Below are positions 40,101 through 50,100 of a stretch of DNA of 64,000 nt, piece after piece. How positions within the stretch are numbered: the first letter of the stretch is position 1; each line of letters opens with the position of its first letter. Source of the stretch: Plazaster borealis (Eukaryota; Echinodermata; Asteroidea; Forcipulatida; Labidiasteridae). Made by a program: the position numbers and the translations under genes. The notes beneath the pieces are model-generated. The model saw only the letters and a list, made by a program, of their open reading frames with translations, was not told the DNA's origin and did not search any database. The DNA lies in the NCBI GenBank assembly GCA_021014325.1, contig CM037474.1, positions 20,578,488 to 20,642,487 on the forward strand, in the 5' to 3' direction.

Positions 40101-42185
40101 AAGCAGTGGTTTGTAATAGAAACTGTGCTAAGAGCGACTCTGTAAGCAGGAAACATAATTTGCTTACAGCCCTTGGCTACAGAGGGCTCCTTTACACTGT
40201 ACATATGTAGGCCCTAGATGTCTTTGGAATAAACGTATGAAAACAGAAACTTCTTGTAACAAATTATTTTCAACTTTAATTAGTCACATGGATTCATCAA
40301 TTGTCATCTCCTTGTTTTCAAAACAAGGAAAAGTTCAGATGTAGCAACCAAAGTTTAAAGTTTCAAATAGCAAAAGGTAATTTCAACAAACAACAACAAA
40401 GTGAATCCAATTTCTATTTGATCCTTATATTCCAACTCACAGAGTGATAGCAACAACAAAGTGAATCTAATATCTATTTCCTTATTCCAACACACAGTGG
40501 TAGCAACAAAAGGTGAATCTAATCTCTATTTCCTTAAATTCCAACACACAGTGATAGCAGCCGGTTGTTGTTCTTCTTCAAAGGGGTACATGATAATCCA
40601 CCTTGAAGGAAATAAGGCATCACCTTTTATTGTACGTAGGTATTAAATAACACCCCTTCTTGTACGTAGGTATTAAATAACAATGACTGCAATTTCACTT
40701 CCTGGTTCCAAACTGGGTCAAAGGGCAACAAGATGAGAGTAACTCCATGCCAAGAAATGGGAAACAATATATACCGTGATGGTATGACTGCAGTGTGATG
40801 ATAAACCGATGTGCCTCATCAATGTCCTCAATGATCTGTGCTGTTATTAAGATTACATTCTGTATTCCAAAGCCACTTTCTCTCAATGAGTTCTACCTGG
40901 GCCCAGTTTCATAGAGCTCCTTAAAGGCACTGAACACGTTTGGAAATTGTCAAAGACCAGTGTTCTCACTTGGTGTATCCCAACATATGCATAAAATAGC
41001 AAGCCTGTGAAAATTTGGGCTCAATATTGGTCATCAAAGTTGCAAGAAAATGATGAAAGAAAAAACACCCTTGTTGTACAAATTTGTGTGCTTTCAGATA
41101 GGAATAAAAACTTCTTGCAAGAAGTTTTTATTATTTTAGTGAGAAATTACCTCTTTCTCAAAAACTACGTTACTTCAGAGGGAGTCGTTTCTCACAATGT
41201 TTTATACTATCAACAGCTCTCCGTTGCTCATTACCAAGTCAGTTTTTATGCTATTTATATATTTTTAGTAATTACCAAACGTGTACGATGCCTTTAAGTA
41301 CGACAACAAGTAGCTAAGCACAATATCAATTTTGCTAACCAGACAGAACAAGGTTACCAACCAAAATACCATGTCCAACACACATGTATGTGACCGGGTA
41401 TCCTGCTCATTTTAGCTGAGTAGAAAATAATAATAAATTAAGCAATATTTTCTGCTTTAAGTAGCTCTAATTACAAACAACATTTCTTTTTGAGTATTCT
41501 GTGGACTCAACACTGCTAAATCTTTTTTTAAAAATGCCTTAAAAGGTAGGGTCATACATTGGTAAAGACTCCAAAAAATAATGCTCATAAAAACTGCCTT
41601 TGTGAGAAGCACCGCAGCTGTTGATAGTAAACTAATTTAGGAAAGGATTCCTTTTGAAGCAAAATGGTTTTGATAATATTTCATCCCAAACCATTTGAAT
41701 GTGAGAAAAGATTCATGCATGAATCGTTTCTCAGATTTCCGAGGGTTCGTGTCCGATGTTCGTTTGTGCATGCTGCGGCCAGAGATGCGGTTGGTCCCGA
41801 TGTCACCTCGCTAAATGTGGATGGATGGACCCGATGTTTCTGTGAAAATCTTGGTTTTTTTGCTGTTTTCTAAGCAAGTAGACACTTTATTCAGCTGAAA
41901 CTTTCACATGTGACTTTTATTGGGGTTTTTAGTTTTGTCTATAAATCAGCACAACACCAATCTATGACCCTACCTTTAATTAATATAGGTATTCAAGTTT
42001 CCTAGAGCTAAGATTATCGCAGCTCGGTTCTAACTCACCTGTGAATCAAACATTCTATTGCCATTTCGTCGGTTAGCAGACCTCTCGTTTAACCTGTTAT
42101 TTGAGCCCCTTGGGTTGTGCATGTAGACATCAGCATGGACACATACTGACGCCGCTAGCAGTAGTAGTACCACTACACAGCGCAT
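26184..42185 (-). CDS. DD3-3-like secreted protein, gene 2 (13 coding exons, about 670 aa)
   Basis: Exons in transcript order (plus-strand coordinates): 42039-42185, 39119-39196, 38150-38342, 36401-36583, 34834-35026, 34528-34700, 32878-33124, 31413-31475, 30380-30531, 29310-29453, 28257-28328, 27330-27504, 26184-26376 (TGA). Nearly all exon lengths and phases equal those of gene 1. The donor of exon 9 is ambiguous: 30380 or 30374, both non-consensus. The protein starts with a signal peptide ([18 protein letters not shown]), then [105 protein letters not shown] and a cupredoxin-like C terminus ([26 protein letters not shown]). The last exon has [13 protein letters not shown], with Gly where genes 0 and 1 have Cys. 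It converges on gene 1 and diverges from gene 3. The role is unknown; secretion is predicted. Confidence 0.9.
27061..27196. mobile_element. D-type inverted-repeat element, copy 2
   Basis: The ends CCATGTCCGAATT and AATTCGGAAATGG are inverted, and the body GCTATGGCTGTTGCTAAG matches copy 1. It lies in intron 12 of gene 2. A further broken copy seems to flank other repeats at about 27568-27870. Confidence 0.6.
27870..28246 (+). mobile_element. tRNA-derived SINE, type T1, beside a gene 2 splice donor
   Basis: It carries the TGGTGTTTCTGATCAGCAGAG arm, box B GGTTCGAGTCCC, the CTTAGGATGGGACATAAAG body and a tail with AAAGCGCTATATAAGAACTC. In gene 2 orientation it is antisense in intron 11, and its end lies only about 5-10 nt downstream of the exon 11 donor (28251-28256). 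Confidence 0.8.
28632..28940. repeat. R-type dispersed repeat, partial copy
   Basis: Shares TCTTGTGTTTTTCAATTGA, TAATATCTTTAACAGAAA and ATGATGTTCAAATGTTGAC with 42529-42927, in the same order and orientation. The outer ends are missing. Lies in intron 10 of gene 2. Confidence 0.65.
30201..30357. mobile_element. Long hairpin element next to the gene 2 exon 9 donor
   Basis: The arms start CATAGACTA and end GTCTATG and contain TCGCAAATACT / AGTATTTGCGA, then a near-perfect stem CGTGGAATGAGGTGCATGC ... with CTAGTTAGCGA / TCGCTAACTAG around a 9-nt loop. The element is about 157 bp and almost wholly self-complementary. In the transcript of gene 2 it starts about 16-22 nt after the donor of exon 9. 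Confidence 0.8.
30569..31108. mobile_element. MITE-B, copy 1
   Basis: Ends TTAAAAGTAGGGTCAT and ATGACCCTACCTTTAA are inverted. The body shares GATACCAACTGCATCTCTGG and CGTGAACGGACACCAACC with copy 3. Intron 8 of gene 2. Confidence 0.75.
31780..32440. repeat. E-type-like element with terminal inverted repeats, member 3
   Basis: The ends AATTCGTCGC(T)CGTACCA..AACCGACCTAACT and the inverse GTTAGGTCGGTTTGTGGTACG..CGACGAATT delimit about 660 bp. CACGAACCGACCTAACT recurs at about 32070, and CACAAAGTGACCTA(T/A)CT at about 31978, 32104 and 32190. The layout of recurring CGAA/CAAA motifs resembles members 1 and 2, although overall homology is less certain. Intron 7 of gene 2. Confidence 0.55.
32620..32697 (-). 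repeat. tRNA-like sequence, type T2 (SINE head or tRNA relic)
   Basis: On the minus strand it reads TAGGTAGCTCAGTTGGTAGA then GCGTCGGCACGTTAATCTGG and GGTTCAAATCCC, with clear A and B boxes and a D stem GCTC/GAGC. The T stem and acceptor stem do not pair and position 33 is not T, so it is not a functional tRNA gene. It is probably the head of a second SINE family. Intron 7 of gene 2. Confidence 0.6.
33162..33532 (-). mobile_element. MITE-A, copy 2
   Basis: TTAAAGGTATCG at the left and CAGTGCCTTTAA at the right, with the ACTTCTTGCAAGAAGT centre. Full length, about 370 bp, in the orientation opposite to copy 1. Intron 6 of gene 2. Confidence 0.85.
33699..33967. repeat. Minisatellite, about 25-bp unit, about 11 copies
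   Basis: The unit is GTTGGGCACACCAGACCCAT plus TTAAA, with slightly diverged units at both ends. Intron 6 of gene 2. Confidence 0.9.
34128..34175. repeat. (AAT)n microsatellite
   Basis: About 15 uninterrupted AAT units, followed by GTGGCTTCTTATACAGCAC, a dispersed motif also found after (AAT)n near 55165. Likely the tail and body of a short interspersed repeat. Confidence 0.85.
35027..36400. other. Gene 2 intron 4, nothing clearly recognised
   Basis: No ORF with coding character and no strong tandem or inverted repeat. A motif CGTGAAACGCTGACCACACAGCG near 36283 resembles CATGAAGCGCTGACTAAACAGCG in the duplicated flanks (2640 and 24160), suggesting an old shared repeat. Confidence 0.35.
36855..37232 (-). 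mobile_element. tRNA-derived SINE, type T1, antisense
   Basis: On the minus strand it has the TGGTGTTTCTGATCCGTAGAG arm, box B GGTTCGAGTCCC, TGTGTCCTTAAGCAAGATAC and a tail ending near TATATAAAAACC. Diverged. Intron 3 of gene 2. Confidence 0.75.
37788..37944. mobile_element. Short inverted-repeat element, about 157 bp
   Basis: TAGACCTTATGTACATGATG and the inverted end CATAAGGTCTA delimit it. No coding capacity. Intron 3 of gene 2. Confidence 0.6.
37975..38085. repeat. Inverted repeat, about 110 bp
   Basis: GCATTTTGGC plus AATAACTGTTTCG at the left are inverted as CGAAACAGTTATT plus GCCAAAACGC at the right, around a TTGGCCAGTGATTAACCAA centre. Intron 3 of gene 2. Confidence 0.6.
38516..38569. 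repeat. Hairpin with a 22-bp stem
   Basis: TGGAAGTTGACAAACTAGTT and its inverted copy AACTAGCTTGTCAACTTCCA surround a 15-nt loop. A C-run (38492-38505) lies just upstream. Intron 2 of gene 2. Confidence 0.75.
39624..39822. mobile_element. MITE-C, copy 1
   Basis: GGGCCCAATTTCATAGAGCT and the inverted AGCTCTGTTAATCTTGGGCCC-like end delimit about 200 bp, with TTTTCTGCTAAGCAAAATGA inside. Intron 1 of gene 2. Confidence 0.75.
40388..40560. repeat. Imperfect tandem repeat, about 58 bp, three units
   Basis: Each unit has AGCAACAA..GTGAATC(T/C)AAT followed by TCTATTT and a TTCCAAC(T/A)CACAG end. Intron 1 of gene 2. Confidence 0.65.
40899..41469. mobile_element. MITE-C, copy 2, interrupted by MITE-A
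   Basis: It begins GGGCCCAGTTTCATAGAGCT at 40899, breaks off at the TTAA start of MITE-A (40921), and resumes after 41297 with AGTAGCTAAGCAC and ends TTTCTGCTTTAAGTAGCTCT. This is a nested insertion, so this MITE-A copy is younger than this MITE-C copy. Confidence 0.75.
40921..41297 (+). mobile_element. MITE-A, copy 3 (nested in MITE-C)
   Basis: TTAAAGGCACTGAACACG at the left and CGTGTACGATGCCTTTAA at the right, with the ACTTCTTGCAAGAAGT centre. Intact length. Intron 1 of gene 2. Confidence 0.88.
41539..41979. mobile_element. MITE-B, copy 2
   Basis: TTAAAAGGTAGGGTCATA and TATGACCCTACCTTTAA are inverted ends. The interior has the TTCATGCATGAATCGTTTCTCAG block seen in copy 3. Intron 1 of gene 2, about 60 bp from exon 1. 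Confidence 0.78.
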
Positions 42186-42528
42186 CTTGGTTGAATGACG
42201 CCCCTGATTGACTTGCGTTTGGTGAGAAAAACAAACACACTAGGAAGTGTCAACAGATGTTGTTATTGTAGTCTTAACTACTCTCTCTTCAAGCAGTTAA
42301 ATTTCATCTGCAAAAGATTAAGTTATAAACTTCTAGGTCATAAATTGTAATTGGTAATCATCTGGAAAAAAATGACTAAGTAGTTTCAAGTTGGAAGCTC
42401 ACTGATGTGTGATTATAATTTACCAATTCTCCAGAGAAATAATTCCATCTGAAAGCTCACTGATTTATTTATTTATTTATTTATTTAAACTTATTTATAT
42501 AATTATAATACACGGTATAGGCCTTAAC

Positions 42529-42927
42529 AGGGCTCGAATTTTACACTGGACCACCGGCCCGTGGCCAGTGATTTTAGCCCCGGGCCAGTAAACTCACGAC
42601 CGGACAAGTCCAGCAGTCTTGTGTTTTTCAATTGATTAATTATACCTCACTGTGTAATATCTTTAACAGAAAGAAATGATGTTCAAATGTTGACCTTGAG
42701 TCTGGTAAATACAAGTCCGTTGAGTATCAAAATATACTTACCCACAAGACAAATGAGATAAATCTTGGCTTAGTGCTTGTTCAAATTAAATTAATTTACA
42801 TGTTTAACTTTGTAGAAAGTTCTTTCTCATTAAGAGTCTGGTCTTGTAAAATAAATTCTGGTCCAGTAAACATTTTGAGCTAAGTCCTGCGGTCTTGTGG
42901 AATTTTCCCCCAAATTCGAGCCCTGCC
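42529..42927. mobile_element. R-type repeat with short inverted ends
   Basis: AGGGCTCGAATTT at the left is inverted as AAATTCGAGCCCT at the right. The interior matches 28632-28940. It lies just upstream of gene 2 exon 1, in the proposed 5' UTR intron. Possibly a hAT-like non-autonomous element. Confidence 0.65.
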
Positions 42928-43062
42928 CTAGATCGAGTAGTAGCCCATTCAACCATGATTCAACCAAAGTTGTTTTTCAAGTCAAAAAGGGGCCGTGTTG
43001 CATAAAAACATAACGAAATTTGAAAAATACGCACAGTAAAAATAAGAAATACAGTCAAAAGA

Positions 43063-43197
43063 TAGACCCAATAACTGGGGCGCTGTACTCCTTTTTCGAA
43101 ATTTTGACATAATATGATCATGATAAATATCGGTCGATATTAAAATGTAAAAATTTCGAAAAAGGAGTAGGCCTATAGCGCCCCGGTTACTGGGTCT
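43063..43197. mobile_element. Hairpin element, about 135 bp
   Basis: AGACCCAATAACTGGGGCGC and TACTCCTTTTTCGAAATTTT are inverted at the right end as AAAATTTCGAAAAAGGAGTA and GCGCCCCGGTTACTGGGTCT, apart from a GGCCTA insertion. It lies in the proposed 5' UTR intron of gene 2. Confidence 0.75.
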
Positions 43198-43609
43198 AGT
43201 CAAACTCAAAAGAGATCTAGGCCTATAAACACAAATTTATAAAGTTCATCAGGTTGTACCAATCCATCAAAGAAATAAATATTGCCACCTGAAAGCTCAA
43301 CTGATTATCACTGTTTCTACAGATCCCACCATAAAAGGTCCCACCATGGAGGTAGAATCCCACACTGATCTCTACTGACAGTGACAGTCAGTGATCCCAC
43401 ATTGTGATGATTGTCAGTGCACCGTTTCCAAATTGCGCAAAATCACACAACACGGATTACAATGGATTTTTCATGAACAGACCATAGAGTAAGGACTTGT
43501 GATGTAACGTTCGTAAATGCCGATCTGAGTTGACATGAAACTTAAAACATTCATCTTCATAGTAAGGAACTATGCAAAAGGTTTCTAACGTTGTTAGAAT
43601 CTTACTTAC

Positions 43610-43665
43610 CAAACACTACTAGCGCAGTAGCCCTTTCCCCACGAAGGCAAAGTGCAGATATAAAC
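43610..43665 (-). promoter_or_regulatory. Probable core promoter and non-coding first exon of gene 2
   Basis: On the minus strand a TTTATAT box (43664-43658) is followed about 48 nt later by GTGTTTG and a strong donor GTAAGTAAG (from 43609). The layout mirrors that proposed for gene 1, including the TGTTTG|GTAAGT junction. The acceptor could be at about 42204, 18 nt before the ATG. This is an inference. Confidence 0.45.
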
Positions 43666-46600
43666 GCAAATTGAGTCTACCACTGCACTCACTAAAATCC
43701 CGCTAGCTACCATTCAATCTTCCCATCACCTACACGTCACGGATGAATGATTGGTGGGTGGAACAAGCCGTGTCAAAAAAAGTAGTTCCAACAAGTGGTC
43801 ATGACGTAGGTCAGTGTGATGACACATGTTCGCTTTGGATAGGGGTGGTGTTTGGGTTTGAGCCAATCTCATCCCATTACGTAATTGCTAAAATTAGTAG
43901 GCCTCTTTTTGATCAATCAAAATCACAATTAAAATATTTAAACGCTTCACAATGATTTATAAATTCTAGATAATTTAAATCCCAAAGCCAAGCGCTGTAC
44001 CTCTGACTCCCTCATCACTTGAATTGAATTAAGATTTGTTTTTCATCACGGGTCCATATTAGGCAAACAAGGAAATCTTTTAAGTTCACTTTGTGCCAGC
44101 AAGTTGTCTTCAAAGCCCCCTTACAAAATAATTAGTTATAAGGTAAGATAAATCACATGCCGGAATTGGGGAGGCCTAGCCCTACTCTTTTTTTAAATAA
44201 AACCCCCCAGACCGTATAGGCCATGGGTTTCTTTTTTTTTTCAAGTGAGCCTAAACTTGTGATTTGCGACACTTGATACGATCATCATAAATTCATAGAG
44301 ATGTTTAATAAAGTTACTGGACACAACAAGGGATATAACAAACAAACACCATAGCGTCTAATGTATCACAGAGCCAATCAGTGGTTTATCTTTGAAGAGT
44401 GATATAATAAATCGAACTCAATGTTGATCGATATTTTTTGCCCGTTATCGTTCTGGCCTTGTTCCCCTTTTCACTGAATTTTGAGCGGTCACACTAAAAA
44501 GTTTCTTGTATTCTTAAATTTACTTTTTTTGGCCGAATAATAAATATATAAACTAAAACTATAATAAAACATTTCATGTATACACGCACTAAGTTGACCC
44601 TGCGCGGGGAGGCGGTTGTGACCTATATTACATTTTAATATAAGGCTTGAGATTTATTCTTTTTCTTATTGCGGGGATTTTAGGGGGAAATTACCCCACA
44701 AAAAAGCAAAATAATTTGAGCTTTCCGGATAAATCTCAGCAACACAATCACCGTCAAACCAGCGGGAGATTTTACACCGCCGAGTTTCCGTTACGGGTTA
44801 AGTTCAACATCATACTTCCTCAGGCAAAATAAAACAAACTTCAAACATGGTAGGCCTAGTACAACCCACGACAAACTCATTTATGACACAACTTTAGTTT
44901 TCCGTTTTCTCATATTTGGTTCAACCGCACCGTGATGAAAAAGGATGTGGTCACATCTCGGAATTTCAGCGGATCCCGAGATCATGAATCTTTGTCAGAG
45001 GCAATTTCTGAAAAAATCATGCATTTTGGCAAATCAATGTTTTTATTTTTTTTATTGACAATTGACATCAACATTTTCAATTTTTTCAAGTGATTTCAAG
45101 ATTTTCTTTCTATATACACTAATTGGCACAAGGAACATTTTTCCCATTTTTGGTTTTGTTCGTTTTTGCGTTTTCAATGAACAGATTATTTGTTGCCAAT
45201 ATTGTTACATTGCTGGCACGAGCGCAACAAAAGCTACAAAGCGTTTTCTAGTTTTCACGAATATGACCTACATATTTTTTAAATTTTTTAGTTTTCACGA
45301 TCGTTCGTTCGTCGTTTACGCATTGGTTTGACGCGCACACGACGCGCTCGCACAGACCTCGTTTTTGAAGTTTTCAAGGGAAACTTGTGTTTAACAGTTA
45401 TTTATTCAGTATAAAAACTAATAAAAAAAATAGCAACAGATTTGCATGATTTAAGATCTTACTTTTTTGCTTTAAAAAAAAAAAATGTCGTTTCAATAAA
45501 AACAGTGTCCGAACAGTGATCAAAAAAAAATATAACTTCAAACGTGGATTTCTCCAAACATGAAAATTTTGTGGAATGGCCTAAATTGCCTCTTCGTGAA
45601 AACAGTGACGAATTATTATCTGTTTTTTCACCTTAGTTGCAGCAACCTCAAATCAGTGAGTGATTATTGTCAACACATCGACAAGCCTATCACACCCCAG
45701 ACGCAGAAATTCCAGCACAAGGGTTCGACTCCCGTGAGCCTATGTGGGCGCGGGGGGGGGGGGGGGACTGTCCCAGAATCTAGCAAAACGTTGGGGAAAA
45801 TTCGGGGCAAAAAGAAAACACTTGGACCGAGAAAACAAATCGTGTAAGACATCGGGCAAATCCACCCCTCTGTCCCCAGTCCACCCATAAAAGTATTAAA
45901 AGGAGTTCGAATCCACTGTGATAACATGCAAAACATTTAAAGGTGACTCGGTCTCAGTTTCTAACGTCAAAACGTCAAACCAGCGGGAGATTTTCTATAC
46001 GTTAGTGGCACCTGCTTTGTGTTGGGTCGCGGGGCTGCAAATTGTATGTGGGGGGGGGGAGTGTTTCTCACCAAGTAAGTTTTTAGGGTCATTAATTTTT
46101 GGAGTAAAGATCATCTATGACCCTGTAATCTACTGGCTCATTGGGCATAGTCTATAGGCCTAATTCTTGTTGTGACGGCGCCGTGGAGTCAGGGGCCTAC
46201 AAACATTTAAATCGGGTTATCAGTGAGCCCGTAATTGGTTTTCGGGTTTTCTATTCAGAGTGGTCGTTAGTTAAATTCGAAATCTTACATTAAAAAATTA
46301 CAACATTATATTCTTTTTCATCACCTCTTGAGAATTGATCTTTGGAATGTTTTTTTATATGTCAATGTTCAAAGCAACCACCAAGCTACATAATAATAAT
46401 AATAACAGGCATTCATAGAGCGCTCTTACACTGGGTAGGTACCACGGCGCTTTGCAAGAAAACAGTACAATAAGCGAATAATTACAAATAAACTCAGGGC
46501 ATTTACAGTTGGTCTTTTTTTATAGCAATCAACCCCTGATGAGTCGATGGTCAATTTAAAAGTTTCAACTTTGTAAAAAATTCCACTGAAATGCCTATAC

Positions 46601-47196
46601 ATTTAGTTACAATGGAAACAAAATTCTACAAGGACCCAGTGGCGGGGTTCAGTTCGTTTGCAAACGTTCTAGTGTGTTTTTATGAAACACTGAATCATCG
46701 TCCTTGCCTCGTATCGTACAGTGTTTTCAACTACTGGATACCCAAATAAGGATATACAATGTATTCAACTTTATTATCAATCCGCGCTGTGGTGTCGTTC
46801 AATTGAGGCAACTTACTAGAGACTTCTCAACAATCTGATACATGTTAACACACTAATACTCATAAGGAATTTTGCTAGTCTGTACTTTTATTCCAAACTT
46901 GGTGAACAAATAATAACTCATCATATTCCACGAGCACTATTAAGTATAAGCGGATGGTTACTAATGTTAACCCGGTCGGTGTGCGTGCAGGGGGCGTCAC
47001 CATTTGGGTTAAAGGTCATAGTTGAGGTCAGTCTCGTGCGTGTTTGTTGTTGATATGTAATGTTGATCGATCATGCATTCAGTGTGCAGGTTATGAAGTG
47101 ACTTGTCACAGTTTCTAAGTATTGCCGTCGCGCTGGTCGCGATTAAAAGTATTTCTAAAGTAAACTACAAATTACTACTAGTAATCAACGACAATC
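43666..47196. other. Divergent intergenic region between genes 2 and 3
   Basis: Three and a half kilobases of AT-rich DNA without a convincing ORF. It holds G-runs at about 45750 and 46050, an (AAT)-linked dispersed motif at about 46390-46460, and a short direct repeat GTCAAACCAGCGGGAGATTTT at about 44755 and 45973. A GGGTTCGACTCCCG box-B-like sequence lies near 45720. It must contain the gene 3 promoter, but no TATA box stands out upstream of 47197. Confidence 0.4.
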
Positions 47197-50100
47197 ATGT
47201 TTACAATGAAGGTTCTTGTGTCAGTACTGATGTTCTTAGTGGGTGTGCAGAGTGATATGTATCTTCACAATCCAAGGTGAGTTGCTGTCATTTTCCCCAT
47301 TCCGTGTTGTTTTGTCGTATTACTTGATATTTTGCGCAATTAGAAAACTGCGCAACTTTTATAATAATATCATTTTTTGTCGTATAATTTCTTCATTTAT
47401 TTTGATTTTGATAAACAAATTAATGTAAATGATGCTGAATCCAACTGCCGTTTTTATCACGCATCATGACTAAAAATCCTATTGTTTTGTTTAAACGTAA
47501 ACGTGGATAAGATTATGTTGTGGATCTTTTCGTACTAACTAGCAAGGCTTTTAGAAAGGGTGTCCAAATTTGCTGGAAATTTAAAAACTGGGTGTCCAAA
47601 TTGTTTACTTACAATTGTTGTAATGATCAACTTGACAATCGCACCAACTATAGTTGGGACTGGTCCCAACTTGATTGTTCAAGTTGGGGCGTCCCGACAG
47701 TAGTAATTGTACAGGGTACTGGGACTAAGAGCAAGCAGGGGAGATGTCTCATCTTGCAGGTCCCCACAAACGATCGCGGTTCTTTTCAGGGATGCTATCC
47801 TGTACAGCCTGTACTGTAGAGTTCTATGGGCGATCCCAACTACAGTTGGGACGCCCCAACTTGAACACTCAAGTTGGGACCAGTCCCAACTATAGTTGGG
47901 ACGATTGTCAAGTTGGGACGGAACAATGACATAATTATAGAAAAGGGTGTCCAAATTTAAAAAGGGTGTCCAAAAGACACCCAGACAGCCCTCTGGCTAA
48001 CACCACTAACCATGTCCTTTCTCTATTCTACGAACTAACTTACAATAAAATTTACTTTAAAAAAGAACACTGAATCTGAAACTACGGCTGCAGCCCCCAA
48101 TAAATAATCAATTTTTTGGGGCAGTGGATATTTCTCTGGCCAGCGTTCTCCCTTAACAGTGGTCTACTGGCCAAATGCCAGTTAAAACACCCCAGGACCA
48201 CTCAAAATTCTCTCCAACTGGTCCGGCTGGCTAGGTCATATTGAAAAGCATCCCTGTTCAATATGAAATATGGACTAGTGACAAACCTGACGGACTAGTA
48301 AAATGACAAGCTAACGGGTCCTGCTGGCCAGTCACTGAAAAAGTTGAGGGCAAACCCTGCCGGCGATTGTAAAATCATCCAAAGCGCTTTTTCGACGGCA
48401 GATCTCTATGACACATAGACAAGTAGCCGACATTATAACATCAAACTGCTGAAATAATTGCCCACATCCTGGTAGTACTAGTACGATAGCCAAGAGGACT
48501 ACCTCCCACTTTGCAAATGTCATGTCCTGCGATTGAACCCTGCCTTTATCAACTTGTTTGTTCATCTTCTCCTATTATTAAAAATTGGCTCCTTTTTTTA
48601 AATGGATGGTTACCTTTCCCTTTAAGATTTGTGGTTCTCAAGGATTTTTTCTAGAGGGAAATAAACAGACATCATTTATAATTAGCAAATAAAATAGCAT
48701 TTTTGGATGATTTTACCATCTGCCTTTTTCTTTCTTCCTTACTCTGTACTTTGTCCATTAGGATGTACTTAGTCGTAGTGGGTACATACACTAAAATGTA
48801 AATACTATAATATTATTATTTATTATTTATTACAGGGGTAGTAATAATCGACTTGATGAGGCAAAGAGAGAAAGGAACAATGGAAACAGGTGAGTCATTA
48901 ACCTCTTGCAGTGTTGTTTCAACTCTGTTAGGATTTTAAATAATAATAAATAATAATGGAAACTTTTAAAGCGCCGGTATCCGCCTCAAGCGGTGCTCAT
49001 GGCGCTGCTCTGCAAAACAACCAACATAAAAGAGAAAGTAGCATTACATAAGTAGAAAATAGAGTTAACAAAATGCTTCTTTATGCAGGTAGGATTTTAA
49101 ACTGTTCCTGAAATGTTTTATTTCAACTATTTTTGATCATTTATAACATCAAAACAAGAAAAGAAAGTACCCTTGAAATGTTCCGGAAGACATTAGAACA
49201 TGACTGTTTTTAATTGGAGTGGCCAAGTAAAATGGCATTTCTCCTGCAGACGGAAGTTCGGTGCCAAATTTCACGCAGCATCCTAATATGAGCATGGAGG
49301 AAGGTTTTGTATTGTGACATCACACTTATTTAAAGCAATATATAAATTGATACAAATCTTGAGATCAATCTTAGGTTTTTATGAAACTCAGCCCAGGGCT
49401 CGATTTCACAAAGAGTTAAGATTGATCGCAACTGCAAATCCATCGCAGTTGCTTAGTAAAGAGTGATGTCAAAATACAAATCACTATGGTAATTGCTGCT
49501 AACTCATCTTAAGATGAATCTTACTGCTTTGTGAAATCGACCCCAGGTCTGCAGTCTTATGTTGTAAACTAAATATGTTTCCAAATATATTCAGAACCTA
49601 ACACAAACTAGGAGTATTCTGAACAAATGAAGAAATACAAGTGATATTTATTTATGTACATATTTTCCTTGTTTGTACTTGTTTTCATCAACAGATTATT
49701 TGACTCACAGAATAATAACCGAGGTGGTTACAACGTTGGCAGTCTGGCATACATGGCAGGCTCAGTTCTCCAGATTGAATGGTAAGATGGATGTGAGAAT
49801 TTAATTTCTGGGAAAACAATAGTTAAAGGAACATTACAGAATTGGTTTTTGCTAACAAAACAGTTAAGCACTTTATATAATCCACCATATACATAAACTG
49901 ACAAACCTGTAGAAGTTTGAGATCGATCGGCCATCTGGGTCACGAGAAAATAGTGAAAAACCGATTACACATTTGCATTTGTTATACATAATTACAATGC
50001 ATGAATAAAATGTTAATGAGCGATAAACTCCACTCGGAAATTAGTTTTATTTATTTCTCATCAAATGTGGCATTTCAGACAGAAATATTTCAATGGATGT

